Assembly (NCBI RefSeq): GCF_000763375.1
Contig: NZ_JPSY01000002.1
Span: 248,001 to 312,000, forward strand
DNA from: Microbacterium profundi
Lineage (GTDB): Bacteria > Actinomycetota > Actinomycetes > Actinomycetales > Microbacteriaceae
Length of the DNA: 64,000 nucleotides
Direction of reading: 5' to 3'
Shown: piece by piece, positions 25,077 to 34,430 of the stretch
Layout: each line of letters opens with the position of its first letter
Position numbering within the stretch: the stretch's first letter is position 1
The notes under the pieces: generated by a model
Databases searched by the model: none
Told to the model about the DNA's origin: nothing
Seen by the model: only the letters and a program-made list of their open reading frames with translations
Made by a program: the position numbers and the translations under genes

Positions 25077-26195
25077 ATGCCCATCGAAATTCTCGGAATG
25101 ATCGCCACGACCGCAGGGTCGGAGTCCAAGGCGCTCTCGGGACCCGTCGTCGATCCTGCCTATGTGCGCGAATTCTCGCGGGCCCACGAGGAGGCCGGGT
25201 TCGATCGTGTGCTCATCGGATACAGTGCGAGCTCGCCAGACGGCTTCGCCGTGGCATCGGCGGCGCTGCATTCCACAGAGCGGTTGAAGGTGCTGATCGC
25301 GCACCGCCCCGGCTTCGTGCCGCCGACCGTCGTCGCCCGCAAGCTCGCGACGCTCGACCATCTCACGGGTGGTGGGCGGGTGGCGATCCACCACATCACC
25401 GGTGGCAGCGAAGCGGATCAGCGCCGCGATGGGGACTACAGCGAGAAACAGGACCGGTACCGCCGCACCGGGGAGTTCATCGACGTGCTGCGCAAGACCC
25501 TGACCGAAGACGAGCCCTTCGACCACGACGGCGAGTTCTATCGTTTCGAGGGCGCGTACTCGGCGGCGAAGCCGGCGACGGATGCCGGGATACCGATCTT
25601 CTTCGGAGGACTCTCCGGCGGCGCGGTCGAGGTCGGCGCGAAGAACGCCGACGTGTACATGCTGTTCGGCGAGCCGCTCGCCGAGGTGGCAGAGCACATC
25701 CGCACGATCCGCGCCGCCGCAGCGAAAGAGGGTCGGACGATCGAGTTCAGTTTGTCGACGCGCCCGATCATCGCGGACACCGAGGACGAGGCATGGGCGA
25801 AGGCTGAGCGGATCTACACCGAGACCGAAGAGTTGATCGCGTCGCAGAACAACGGGAACACGCTGTCATTCGCCCGGTCGCGTGGGCAGGAGCGCAATGC
25901 CGTGTCGGCGGATCGTCTGCAGCAGATCGCGCAACGCGGCGACGTGCACGACGAGCGGCTGTGGACCGGCATCACGAGGCTCACCGGCCCGTCCGGCAAC
26001 TCGACAGCGCCCGTCGGGACGCCAGAGCAGGTCGCCGAAGCGCTGCTGAAGTACTACGACCTGGGTGTCACGCGATTCCTGATCCGCGGCTTCGACCCTC
26101 TGGGCGACGTGCGCGACTGGGGCAAGGAACTGGTGCCGGCGCTCCGCGAGGGTGCACGCCTGCGCGACGAAGACCGTGCACGGCAGGTCGCCTGA
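25077..26195 (+). CDS. SsuD-like LLM flavin-dependent monooxygenase
   Basis: This 372-residue enzyme closely follows the alkanesulfonate monooxygenase layout: FSRAHEEAGFDRVLIGYSASSPD, VLIAHRPGFVPPTVVARKLATLDHLTGGG (split here at natural breaks), IHHITGGSEADQRRDGDY and the C-terminal GVTRFLIRGFDPLGD. The reaction would be FMNH2-dependent cleavage of the carbon-sulfur bond of a sulfonate to sulfite. It is the last gene of the transporter operon, which supports import and desulfonation of an organosulfur compound. A flavin reductase candidate is encoded at 34486-35052. Confidence 0.88.
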   Translation: MPIEILGMIATTAGSESKALSGPVVDPAYVREFSRAHEEAGFDRVLIGYSASSPDGFAVASAALHSTERLKVLIAHRPGFVPPTVVARKLATLDHLTGGGRVAIHHITGGSEADQRRDGDYSEKQDRYRRTGEFIDVLRKTLTEDEPFDHDGEFYRFEGAYSAAKPATDAGIPIFFGGLSGGAVEVGAKNADVYMLFGEPLAEVAEHIRTIRAAAAKEGRTIEFSLSTRPIIADTEDEAWAKAERIYTETEELIASQNNGNTLSFARSRGQERNAVSADRLQQIAQRGDVHDERLWTGITRLTGPSGNSTAPVGTPEQVAEALLKYYDLGVTRFLIRGFDPLGDVRDWGKELVPALREGARLRDEDRARQVA

Positions 26196-26208
26196 CGCGT
26201 TCGACGAC

Positions 26209-27246
26209 TCACGCGGCTCTGGCCAGGAGCCGCTCCACGCGCGGCTTCACCTCGGTGGCCAGCAGCGTGATCGACTCGAGCAGATGCTCCTGGGGGAGTC
26301 CACCGAGGTCCATCTGCAGGAAGTGGCGCATGTGCCCCATGAATCCGTGCAGGTGGACGATGCGCTCGGCGACGTCGTCAGGGTCGCCGACGTAGTAGGC
26401 GCCCGGCGCGTGGGCCTGAGCGTAATAGTCGTCGTCGCTCGGCGTCGCCCAGCCGCGTGCCACGGCCATCGACTCATTCAGCTTCCGCCAGCCCGGGTAG
26501 AACCGCTCGAGCGCTTCGGTCTTGGTCGGCGCGATCAGGCCGAGGGCGGCGACGGACACCTTGATATCGGTGCCGGTGTGCCCTGCTTTGGCGGCGCTCG
26601 CACGGTAGAGTTCGGCGAGGGGAGCGAAGCGGTGCGGCGCGCCGCCGATGATCCCGTAACTGATCGGCAGGCCGAGACGACCCGCGCGCGCCGAGGACGG
26701 CGCGCTGCCGCCGGTGCCGAGCCAGATCGGCAGAGACCCGTGTGTCGGCCTCGGCACGACGACAAGGTCTTCGATATCGGGACGCACGGTGCCCTGCCAC
26801 GTGACCCGATCAGAGGCGTTGATCCGCATCAGCAGATCGAGTTTCTCCTCGTACAGGCGGTCGTAGTCGCGCAGGTCGTAGCCGAACAGTGGGAACGATT
26901 CGACGGACGAGCCGCGGCCAGCGGTGATCTCCACCCGGCCGCCGGAGATCGCATCGGCGGTGGCGAACTGCTGGAAGACCCTGACTGGATCGTCGGTGCT
27001 GATCACACTGACGCCGGAGCCGAGGCGAATCTGCGACGTCGCGCCCGCGGCGGCGGCGATCATCGCGCCCGGAGAAGACGCCGGCATCTCGGCGGTGTGA
27101 TGCTCGCCGACCGCGAAGTAGTCGAGTCCCGCTCGGTCGGCGATGACGATCGCCTCGAAGAGGTTCGCGATCGCCTCGGACGTCGAGCGAAGCGTGCCGT
27201 CGACGTTGCGCTGTGTGTCTCCGAAGCTGTAGGCGCCGAGTTGCAT
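26209..27246 (-). CDS. LLM-class flavin-dependent oxidoreductase
   Basis: This 345-residue luciferase-like protein is from a different branch than the two others nearby. Markers are MQLGAYSFGD, YFAVGEHHTAEMPASSPGAM, VSVISTDDPVRVFQQFATAD and GRVEITAGRGSSVESFPLFG. AGAGGAGATCACC precedes ATG 27246. It follows the F420-reductase-like gene by about 30 bases on the minus strand. The pair could use a reduced flavin or F420-type cofactor; the substrate is unknown. Confidence 0.85.
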   Translation of the reverse strand: MQLGAYSFGDTQRNVDGTLRSTSEAIANLFEAIVIADRAGLDYFAVGEHHTAEMPASSPGAMIAAAAGATSQIRLGSGVSVISTDDPVRVFQQFATADAISGGRVEITAGRGSSVESFPLFGYDLRDYDRLYEEKLDLLMRINASDRVTWQGTVRPDIEDLVVVPRPTHGSLPIWLGTGGSAPSSARAGRLGLPISYGIIGGAPHRFAPLAELYRASAAKAGHTGTDIKVSVAALGLIAPTKTEALERFYPGWRKLNESMAVARGWATPSDDDYYAQAHAPGAYYVGDPDDVAERIVHLHGFMGHMRHFLQMDLGGLPQEHLLESITLLATEVKPRVERLLARAA

Positions 27247-27277
27247 GGTGATCTCCTCTGTGATGATGGTCGGGGGT

Positions 27278-27919
27278 TCAGGCTGCGAGTTCGCGGGACG
27301 TGAGAGCGGCCTCGAGCTCATCGCGAGTCAGGATGCTGTTGAAGATGCGGGTGCCCGGACCGAAGTTGCGGCCGGTGTGCAGCGGACCGGAGTAGACGGG
27401 GTCGAAGCCGAGGCGATCGATCATGGCCATCACCACCCGCGCGGCGGCGTCGTCGTCGCCGGCCACGGCCAGAGCCCGGCGATCGGGCGCGCCGGTTTCC
27501 GCCCCGTGCTCTTCGAGCTCGTGGTACCCGATGTGATTGAGTGACTTCACGAGCCGGGCGCCGGCGAAGTGCCGCGCGACCACCTCGCTCGTCTTCACGG
27601 CGTCGTGATCGGACTCGTCGCTCTCGCCGTCTACGGGTGCCCACCAGTTCATCGCGTCGACGACCACTTTCCCCGCCAAGGGTGCAGGGTCGATCGAGCG
27701 GTGTTTGTGCAACGGCACTGCAACGATGACGATGTCTGCGTCGTGGACGGCATCGGAGGTCGTCATCGGTACTGCACCCGGGATGACGATCTCGGTCAGC
27801 AGGGATATGTCATCGGCGGCGCCGGAGCCGGCGACGTGCACGTCGAAGCCCGCTCGCAGGGCTGTCCGTGCGACCGCCGATCCGACTCTGCCGACACCCA
27901 GGATTGCAATCGTCGTCAC
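27278..27919 (-). CDS. NADPH-dependent F420 reductase-like protein
   Basis: This 213-residue protein is made of a Rossmann domain: ILGVGRVGSAVARTAL at the start, DADIVIVAVPLHKHRSI and KVVVDAMNWWAPVDGE. The FNSILTRDELEAAL ending fits the NpdG/F420-dependent NADP reductase superfamily. It would move hydride between NADP and a deazaflavin or flavin. It heads the minus-strand pair with the LLM enzyme and is divergent from the HxlR regulator. Confidence 0.8.
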   Translation of the reverse strand: MTTIAILGVGRVGSAVARTALRAGFDVHVAGSGAADDISLLTEIVIPGAVPMTTSDAVHDADIVIVAVPLHKHRSIDPAPLAGKVVVDAMNWWAPVDGESDESDHDAVKTSEVVARHFAGARLVKSLNHIGYHELEEHGAETGAPDRRALAVAGDDDAAARVVMAMIDRLGFDPVYSGPLHTGRNFGPGTRIFNSILTRDELEAALTSRELAA

Positions 27920-28001
27920 CGTGGCTCCTCATCTGTCTGCTCAAGACCTGTCACTCCAGTCTCGGGGATCGGTGCCTCTCATCCGAGTCGGTGATAAGCT
28001 G

Positions 28002-28016
28002 CTTACTATAAGTAAG
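28002..28016. promoter_or_regulatory. palindromic operator CTTACT-ATA-AGTAAG
   Basis: A perfect 6-bp inverted repeat with a 3-base centre lies 13 bases before the HxlR gene and overlaps a TATAAG -10-like box. HxlR-family proteins bind such AT-rich palindromes and commonly repress their own gene and a divergent enzyme gene. Confidence 0.65.
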
Positions 28017-28029
28017 TCAGGAGACGCAC

Positions 28030-28386
28030 ATGGACCCGCAGCACATCGATGACGAGCTGTGCCGGCTGTTCCGCCGGTCAGCGGAACTCGCCGGTAAGAA
28101 GTGGAACGCTGCGATCCTTCTGGCGTTGGCCCGGGGTGCGGAGCGGTTCTCGGCCATCCTCGGTTCGGTCGAGGGGCTCTCGGATCGCCTTCTGGCCGCC
28201 CGTCTGCGCGAGCTCGAGTCGCACGGGCTGGTGGCCCGTGAGGTCGTTCCCAGCGTTCCCGTGCAGATCCTCTACCGGCTGACGCCGGCAGGGAGTGAAC
28301 TGATCGGGATACTTCACCCCTTGGTGCAGTGGTCGCAGCGCTGGGAGCAGGAGCCGGCGGAACGGCAGATCACGGCACCAGTGTGA
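28030..28386 (+). CDS. HxlR-family winged-helix regulator
   Basis: This 118-residue DNA-binding protein has the HxlR winged helix: KKWNAAILLALARGAERFSA, LSDRLLAARLRELESHGLVA and ILYRLTPAGSELI. An N-terminal Cys near residue 9 (DELCRLF) is a possible redox or electrophile sensor, as in the QorR/HypR type. The palindrome at 28002-28016 is a likely autoregulatory operator. The gene overlaps the 3' end of the convergent quinone reductase gene by 17 bases. Its divergent partner is the F420-reductase-like operon. Confidence 0.87.
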   Translation: MDPQHIDDELCRLFRRSAELAGKKWNAAILLALARGAERFSAILGSVEGLSDRLLAARLRELESHGLVAREVVPSVPVQILYRLTPAGSELIGILHPLVQWSQRWEQEPAERQITAPV

Positions 28387-29314
28387 TCTTGCCGCGTGCC
28401 TGATGAGCTTCGATGAGTCGATGGGCTTCGGCCGCTTCGCTAAGGGGCAGCTCAGCGCCGAGCTCCACCTGGAAGTCGCCGCTCGCGATGAGGTCGATCG
28501 CGACACGCACACCCTCTTCGCGCCAGGCGAGCTCCTGCTTCGTGAGAGGAATGGGTGAGCCGCCGCTGAAGGCGCGGATGCCGAGGCTCTCGGCATCCGG
28601 TCCGCGCACGATGGTCGCGATGCGGTCGTGGTCGGCGACCAGCTCCTTCGACACCTCGATCGCCTCGTCGGTGCCGATGCAGTCCAGCACCACGGTCACG
28701 CCGTTCGGCGCCGCAGTGCGGACACGATCGACCAGGCCATCGCCGTAGGCGACGGGGATCGCGCCGAGCTCGCGCAACTGCTCGTGACGCTCTGGACTGC
28801 CGGTGGCGATGACGCTCGCACCCCACGCGACGGCGAACTGGATCGCGGCCTGTCCGACCGCTCCGGATCCGGCATGGATCAGCAGGGTGTCGCCGTCGCC
28901 GACCTGCAGTGAGCGCAGGCACTGGTACGCGGTTCCGACCGGAATGCTGAGGGCCGCGCCTTCGGCAGCGGTGACGGCATCCGGCAATGTATGGAGATTC
29001 TCGACCTGCACGACGAGAAGCGTCGCGTAGCTGCCGTCGGCGCCACCGAATGCGACGCGGTCCCCGACCGCGAACTCCGTCACATCATCGCCGACGGAGT
29101 CGATGACGCCGGCGCCATCGAAGCCGACCCGGCGAGGCTCGGTGATCGGCGGCATGGGGCGCTTGCCGCTGCGCCGTTTCGCATCGAGCGGATTGACGCC
29201 GGCGGCCTCGACCCGCACGACGACCTGGCCGGGGCCGGCAACGGGGTCGGGGATATCCACGAGCTGGAGGACGTCAGGGGAGCCGAGTTCTGTGTAGACG
29301 ATCGCGCGAGCCAT
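28370..29314 (-). CDS. zinc-type alcohol dehydrogenase / quinone oxidoreductase
   Basis: This 314-residue NADPH:quinone reductase of the MDR superfamily lacks the zinc cysteines of true alcohol dehydrogenases. Visible motifs are VVRVEAAGVNPLDAKRRSG, VGFDGAGVIDSVGDDV and the nucleotide-binding LLIHAGSGAVGQAAIQFA. It would reduce quinones or other electrophiles. Pairing with an HxlR regulator (as in QorR-regulated qor) supports a role in electrophile stress, though the two genes are convergent here rather than divergent. Confidence 0.86.
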   Translation of the reverse strand: MARAIVYTELGSPDVLQLVDIPDPVAGPGQVVVRVEAAGVNPLDAKRRSGKRPMPPITEPRRVGFDGAGVIDSVGDDVTEFAVGDRVAFGGADGSYATLLVVQVENLHTLPDAVTAAEGAALSIPVGTAYQCLRSLQVGDGDTLLIHAGSGAVGQAAIQFAVAWGASVIATGSPERHEQLRELGAIPVAYGDGLVDRVRTAAPNGVTVVLDCIGTDEAIEVSKELVADHDRIATIVRGPDAESLGIRAFSGGSPIPLTKQELAWREEGVRVAIDLIASGDFQVELGAELPLSEAAEAHRLIEAHQARGKITLVP

Positions 29315-29350
29315 GCCGCCAGGCTACCTCTCCATCGGCGGGGACTGCGC

Positions 29351-32300
29351 TCAGCGCGCGCTCAGCAGCTTCTGGATGCGCTGCGGCGAGACGGGTTGCG
29401 CGGTGCCGAGGCGCTGTGCGAACACGCTGATCCGATATTCCTCCAGCAGCCAGCGCGCCTCCACCAGGGAAGGAGCGGCATCTGCCTGGAGAGGGATCGT
29501 GCCCCCGGCATCCTCGAATGCCTTCGCGACCCGCTCGTACTCGGTCATCCGGGTGCGATCCTTGCCCGGTTCGTTCGACAGCGTCTTCAGTCGATCGAGC
29601 ATGCCATCGAGATACCGGGGGATGTGCGTGAGGCGCTCGGCACCGGTCGCCGAGATGAACCCGGGATGCAGCAGCGCGCTCAACTGCGACCGGATGTCGT
29701 TCAGCGGACCGAGCAGGGCGAGCGAGTTCTCCGACTTGATGCCGCGCTCGACTTCACGGGACTTCGTGAGAATGCGTGCGACGAGTGAGACGGCGGCGAA
29801 CAACTGGTCCACGAGCGTCGCGTTCACGGCGTCCCGCGCGGCGGTGAACTGCGCTTCGGTGCGGATCGGCTCGGCGGGCAGTGCGGCGCGCACAACGGCG
29901 GCCCTGGCATCTTCGATCAGGGTGGCGGCTGATGAGTACGGTGACGCGGCGAGTGCCAGCTTCTCCTGCGAGGTGAGGTGCTCCTGCACGTACGACGCAG
30001 GGGAGGGCACATTCAGCAGCATCAGGCGCAGCACGCCGTTGCGCGTGGCTGCGGTTGCGGCATCCGCCGTCGCCTCGACGCGCACCGAGACCGTCTTGCC
30101 CTGATCGACGATCGCCGGGTAACCGCGCACGACGCCGCCCGCGACCTTGGTGTCGAGCACCTCGGCGAGTTCGCCGAACGTCCAGCTCGTCAGGCCGTCC
30201 TGTTCCGCGAACCCTGATCCCTGAGCCTGTCGAAGGGCGGATGCTGCCGCCACGGCCTGAGCATCCGGTCGCCCTCTGCTTCTCTCGGGCCTGGCGATCG
30301 AGCGCGCGACGCTGGAGCGAGCGCGATCCGAGAGCGAAGTCTGCAATTCGCCGAGATCGCGAGCAGATCCGGCGACCCGGCCGCGCTCGTCGACCGCCCG
30401 GAAGTTCATGCGCAGGTGCCCTGGCACGCGCTCGTCGTCGAAGTCGGCGGCAGACACCGGCTGATTCGCCAGCGGCTGGATCATCCGCGCCAGTGCCTCC
30501 TTCAGCGATCGCGGTGGTCGTCCGCCATGGTTCTCCGGCCCCTCTTCGGCGAGAGTCGCCCCGAACTTGTCTGCCCAGTCGGCGGCAGGCACGACGTGCC
30601 TGCGGATCGCTTTCGGCAGCGCGCGCAGCAGGGCGGTGACGAGGTCTGCGCGCAGCCCGGGCACCTGCCAGTCGAAGCCTCGATTCTCGACCTGTGCCAG
30701 CAGCGCGAGGGGTACGACGACGCTGACGCCGTCATCCGGAGCGCCCGGCTCGAAGCGGTAGGCGAGTCCGAGCACCTGGTCGCCCTGCGTCCACCGGGTG
30801 GGGAAGTCGTTCTGTTCTGCGCGGCCCTTCGACAGGCTCAGGGACCGGTCGTCAAGCATGTCGCTCTCGCGCATGACGAGCAGCTTCGGCGTCTGCTGCA
30901 GCGTCTCACGCCACCACTTCTCGAACGAGCGCACGTCGAAGACCGCGGCGGGGATCCGCTCGTCGTAGAAGCGGAACACCTCTTCGTCGCCGGCGAGGAT
31001 GTCGCGTCTGCGCTCCCGTTCCTCGAGCTTCTCCAGGCGCTTGCGCAGTTCGCCGTTGCTGCGCCAGAACGCGCTGACCCGCTTGTCTAGCTGTGTAGGA
31101 TCCCATTCGCCCTCGACCAGCGCGTGCCGCACGAACAGCTCGCGGGAGGCAGCGCGGTCGATGCGGGCGAACTGGATGCGCCGCCGCTGGATGATCTCGA
31201 CGCCGAACAGAGTGACCTTCTCGAAGGCGACGGCGGCACCGGCATCCTTCGACCAGTGCGGTTCGGAGACCTGCCTCTTGGCGAGGTCGCCGGCGAGCGA
31301 CTCGGCCCACGTGGGATCGATCGCGGCGACGGTGCGCGCGAAGGTGCGAGAGGTCTCGACGATCTCGGCGGCGATGACGGCCTGCGGGCTCTGTTTGCGA
31401 AGGCCCGACCCGGGGAAGATCGAGAAGCGGATGCCGCGCGCACCCCGATACTCGGCGATCCGGCGCTTCGGGTCCTTCTGACTCTTCGATTGGCCTTTGG
31501 GCGGCGTCTTGGTATTGCGCTCGTCGAGGATGCCGATCTGGGATAGGAGCCCTGCGAGCAGGGCGCGGTGGATGGCGTCGCCGTTGGCGTGGCCGTCCTG
31601 TGGCGCAAGGGACGCTTCGACTCGTCGCTGCGCTCCTCGCTCAACCCGTTTCGTCTCGCCTTCGGCTCGCTCAACGACCCGCGTAGAAACCTCGTGCGGG
31701 TCGTTGAGCGAAGCAGCCGAAGGCCGCGAAGGAACGTGCGGGTCGTTGAGCGAAGCAGCCGAAGGCCGCGAAGACGAAACGGGTTGAGCGACCGAAGGGA
31801 GTCGAAGCCGATCCCCACGAGCATCCTTGGGAGCCTTCACGAGCGAGCGCAGCTGGCGGTGCACGTCGAACCACTCCCGCACGCGCACGTAGTTCAGGTG
31901 CTCGGAGCGGCACAGACGCCGGAACGCGCTCGAGCCGAGCTCGCGCTGCTGCTCGCGCAGGTGGTTCCACAGGTTCAGCGTCGCCAGGAAGTCGCTCGTC
32001 GGATCGGTGAAACGCGCGTGCATCCGGTCGGCGGCGTCACGGACGGCCTGCGGAGCCTCCTGTGACGGGCGCTCGCGGACATCCTGGATGGTGAGACCGG
32101 CGACGATGGCGAGCACGTCTTCCACGACGCTGGTCCCTGAGCCTGTCGAAGGGTTCTGCGCCTCGAGCAGCATGCGAGCGAAGCGCGGGTCGATCGGCAT
32201 CCGGGCGATGTCGCGGCCGATGCGGGTGAGGCGCGGGGTGTCGCGACTCAGATCGACCGCCCCCAACTCGGTGAGCAGATCGAACGCCGCCTTGATGCCG

Positions 32301-33508
32301 CGCGAATCAGGTGGTGTGAGGAACGGGAACGCGGCGATGTCACCGAACCCGAGTGAGAGCATCTGCAGCACAACAGAGGCGAGAGACGTGCGCAGCACCT
32401 CGGGTTCGGTGAACTCCGCACGCTTCTCGAAGTCGTCTTCGCCGTAGAGGCGGATGGCGATGCCGTCGCTCGTGCGGCCTGCTCGACCCGCGCGTTGGTT
32501 GGCCGACGCTTGCGAGATGGGTTCGATCGGCAGTCGCTGCACCTTCGAGCGGTTGCTGTACCGCGAGACGCGCGCGGTGCCGGTGTCGATGACGTACTTG
32601 ATGCCGGGGACGGTGAGGCTCGTCTCCGCGACGTTCGTGGCGAGGACGACGCGGCGTCTGACGCCGGCGACGCGGCTCGGCTCGAACACGCGGTGCTGCT
32701 CGGCGGCGGACAGCCTTCCGTACAACGGAAGCACCTCGACGGGAGCCTTGCTCGACGTATATGCCGCTCGCACGGCATCCGCGGCATCCCTGATCTCGGC
32801 CTCGCCGGGGAGGAACACGAGCACATCGCCTGGTGCCTCGCGGTCGAGTTCGCGCAGCGCGGTGACGATCGCCGAGACCTCGTCCTCGGTCTCGTCCTCG
32901 GACGGCGCGCGGTACCGGATCTCCACGGGGTAGGTGCGGCCCGAGACCTCGATGACCGGTGCCGGTGTGCCGTCCGGTGCGGCGAAGTGCTTCGCGAAGC
33001 TCTCCGGATCGATCGTCGCCGAGGTGATGATGACCTTGAGATCCGGGCGCTCGGGAAGGATGCGAGTGAGATACCCGAGCAGGAAGTCGACGTTGAGCGA
33101 GCGCTCGTGCGCCTCGTCGATGATGATCGTGTCGTAGCGGCGCAGGAGCCGGTCGCGGTGGATCTCGTTGAGCAGGATGCCGTCGGTCATCAGCGCGACC
33201 TTCGTCGCATCCGACACTTTGTCGGTGAAGCGCACCTTGTATCCGACGGCTCCGCCGAGTTCGACGTGCAGCTCCTCGGCGATGCGCTCGGCGATCGTGC
33301 GAGCGGCGAGTCGGCGCGGCTGGGTGTGCGCGATGTTCGTGCGACCGAGTTCGAGACAGATCTTCGGCAGCTGCGTGGTCTTGCCCGATCCGGTCGCACC
33401 GGCGACGACGACGACCTGATTGTCGCGGATGGCATCGGCGATCTCATCCCTCGCGGCGCTGACGGGCAGTTCCGGGGGATAGGTGATCACGAGATCGGCT
33501 GAAGACAT
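29351..33508 (-). CDS. hrpA: ATP-dependent RNA helicase HrpA with repeat-derived insertions
   Basis: This 1385-residue DEAH-box helicase is full length for HrpA (about 1300). Motif I GATGSGKTT lies near residue 40 and motif II DEAH near 150, with the SAT motif, and QRAGRAGRTSDG as motif VI. HA2, OB-fold and DUF3418 regions follow to the end. It unwinds RNA or translating-ribosome mRNA. At least four segments are encoded by interspersed repeats: NPSTGSGTS (~residue 455), a 14-residue duplicated unit RPSAASLNDPH (~575-605), SLSLSKGRAE (~890) and PERSRG/LRQAQG (~1070-1100). The frame is intact throughout, so these appear tolerated in surface loops. Confidence 0.93.
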   Translation of the reverse strand: MSSADLVITYPPELPVSAARDEIADAIRDNQVVVVAGATGSGKTTQLPKICLELGRTNIAHTQPRRLAARTIAERIAEELHVELGGAVGYKVRFTDKVSDATKVALMTDGILLNEIHRDRLLRRYDTIIIDEAHERSLNVDFLLGYLTRILPERPDLKVIITSATIDPESFAKHFAAPDGTPAPVIEVSGRTYPVEIRYRAPSEDETEDEVSAIVTALRELDREAPGDVLVFLPGEAEIRDAADAVRAAYTSSKAPVEVLPLYGRLSAAEQHRVFEPSRVAGVRRRVVLATNVAETSLTVPGIKYVIDTGTARVSRYSNRSKVQRLPIEPISQASANQRAGRAGRTSDGIAIRLYGEDDFEKRAEFTEPEVLRTSLASVVLQMLSLGFGDIAAFPFLTPPDSRGIKAAFDLLTELGAVDLSRDTPRLTRIGRDIARMPIDPRFARMLLEAQNPSTGSGTSVVEDVLAIVAGLTIQDVRERPSQEAPQAVRDAADRMHARFTDPTSDFLATLNLWNHLREQQRELGSSAFRRLCRSEHLNYVRVREWFDVHRQLRSLVKAPKDARGDRLRLPSVAQPVSSSRPSAASLNDPHVPSRPSAASLNDPHEVSTRVVERAEGETKRVERGAQRRVEASLAPQDGHANGDAIHRALLAGLLSQIGILDERNTKTPPKGQSKSQKDPKRRIAEYRGARGIRFSIFPGSGLRKQSPQAVIAAEIVETSRTFARTVAAIDPTWAESLAGDLAKRQVSEPHWSKDAGAAVAFEKVTLFGVEIIQRRRIQFARIDRAASRELFVRHALVEGEWDPTQLDKRVSAFWRSNGELRKRLEKLEERERRRDILAGDEEVFRFYDERIPAAVFDVRSFEKWWRETLQQTPKLLVMRESDMLDDRSLSLSKGRAEQNDFPTRWTQGDQVLGLAYRFEPGAPDDGVSVVVPLALLAQVENRGFDWQVPGLRADLVTALLRALPKAIRRHVVPAADWADKFGATLAEEGPENHGGRPPRSLKEALARMIQPLANQPVSAADFDDERVPGHLRMNFRAVDERGRVAGSARDLGELQTSLSDRARSSVARSIARPERSRGRPDAQAVAAASALRQAQGSGFAEQDGLTSWTFGELAEVLDTKVAGGVVRGYPAIVDQGKTVSVRVEATADAATAATRNGVLRLMLLNVPSPASYVQEHLTSQEKLALAASPYSSAATLIEDARAAVVRAALPAEPIRTEAQFTAARDAVNATLVDQLFAAVSLVARILTKSREVERGIKSENSLALLGPLNDIRSQLSALLHPGFISATGAERLTHIPRYLDGMLDRLKTLSNEPGKDRTRMTEYERVAKAFEDAGGTIPLQADAAPSLVEARWLLEEYRISVFAQRLGTAQPVSPQRIQKLLSAR
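30219..30237. repeat. interspersed repeat CCCTGAGCCTGTCGAAGGG in hrpA
   Basis: This is an exact 19-base copy in the coding sequence of hrpA, translated on the minus strand as part of LRQAQG. A diverged relative giving PERSRG lies about 50 bases further upstream in the gene (near 30275-30295). Confidence 0.75.
30825..30843. repeat. interspersed repeat in hrpA, opposite orientation
   Basis: CCCTTCGACAGGCTCAGGG is the exact reverse complement of the copies at 30219 and 32135. In hrpA it encodes the SLSLSKG stretch between two conserved helicase segments. Confidence 0.75.
31643..31785. repeat. compound repeat in hrpA: two 39-bp direct repeats plus inverted copies
   Basis: Two identical 39-base units start at 31693 and 31735 (period 42 bases, 14 codons), each containing GGGTCGTTGAGCGAAGCAG. 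Related sequence in the opposite orientation (aacccgtttcgtctcgcctt...) lies at 31643-31683 and again pairs with the stretch ending acgaaacgggtt at 31774-31785, so the whole block can fold into a long imperfect hairpin. It stays in frame in a linker before the NGDAIHRALLAGLLS motif of HrpA. Confidence 0.8.
32135..32153. repeat. interspersed repeat CCCTGAGCCTGTCGAAGGG in hrpA (5' half)
   Basis: This exact copy in the region between the helicase core and HA2 domain encodes part of NPSTGSGTS. It has the same orientation as the 30219 copy. Confidence 0.75.
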
Positions 33509-33543
33509 AGCGTTCCATCGTATGACGACGAGGCGGCGCGAGG

Positions 33544-33563
33544 CGACCTGTCATCACAGGTCG
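33544..33563. promoter_or_regulatory. perfect palindrome between hrpA and the divergent reductase gene
   Basis: CGACCTGT-catc-ACAGGTCG has 8-bp arms and a 4-base centre, 35 bases from the hrpA start and 12 bases before the reductase ATG. It could be an operator or a 5'-UTR hairpin. No T-run is present. Confidence 0.45.
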
Positions 33564-33566
33564 TAG

Positions 33567-34412
<846 letters not shown>

Positions 34413-34430
34413 GCGACTGACGCTTACATG

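Noticed and set aside
26152..27303. Plus-strand open frame opposite the LLM oxidoreductase
   Set aside because: It mirrors codon structure of the real gene, is arginine/glycine/valine rich and has no domain pattern.
31693..31773. CRISPR-like direct repeats
   Set aside because: There are only two units with a 3-base spacer, in frame in hrpA. No array, leader or cas gene is present.
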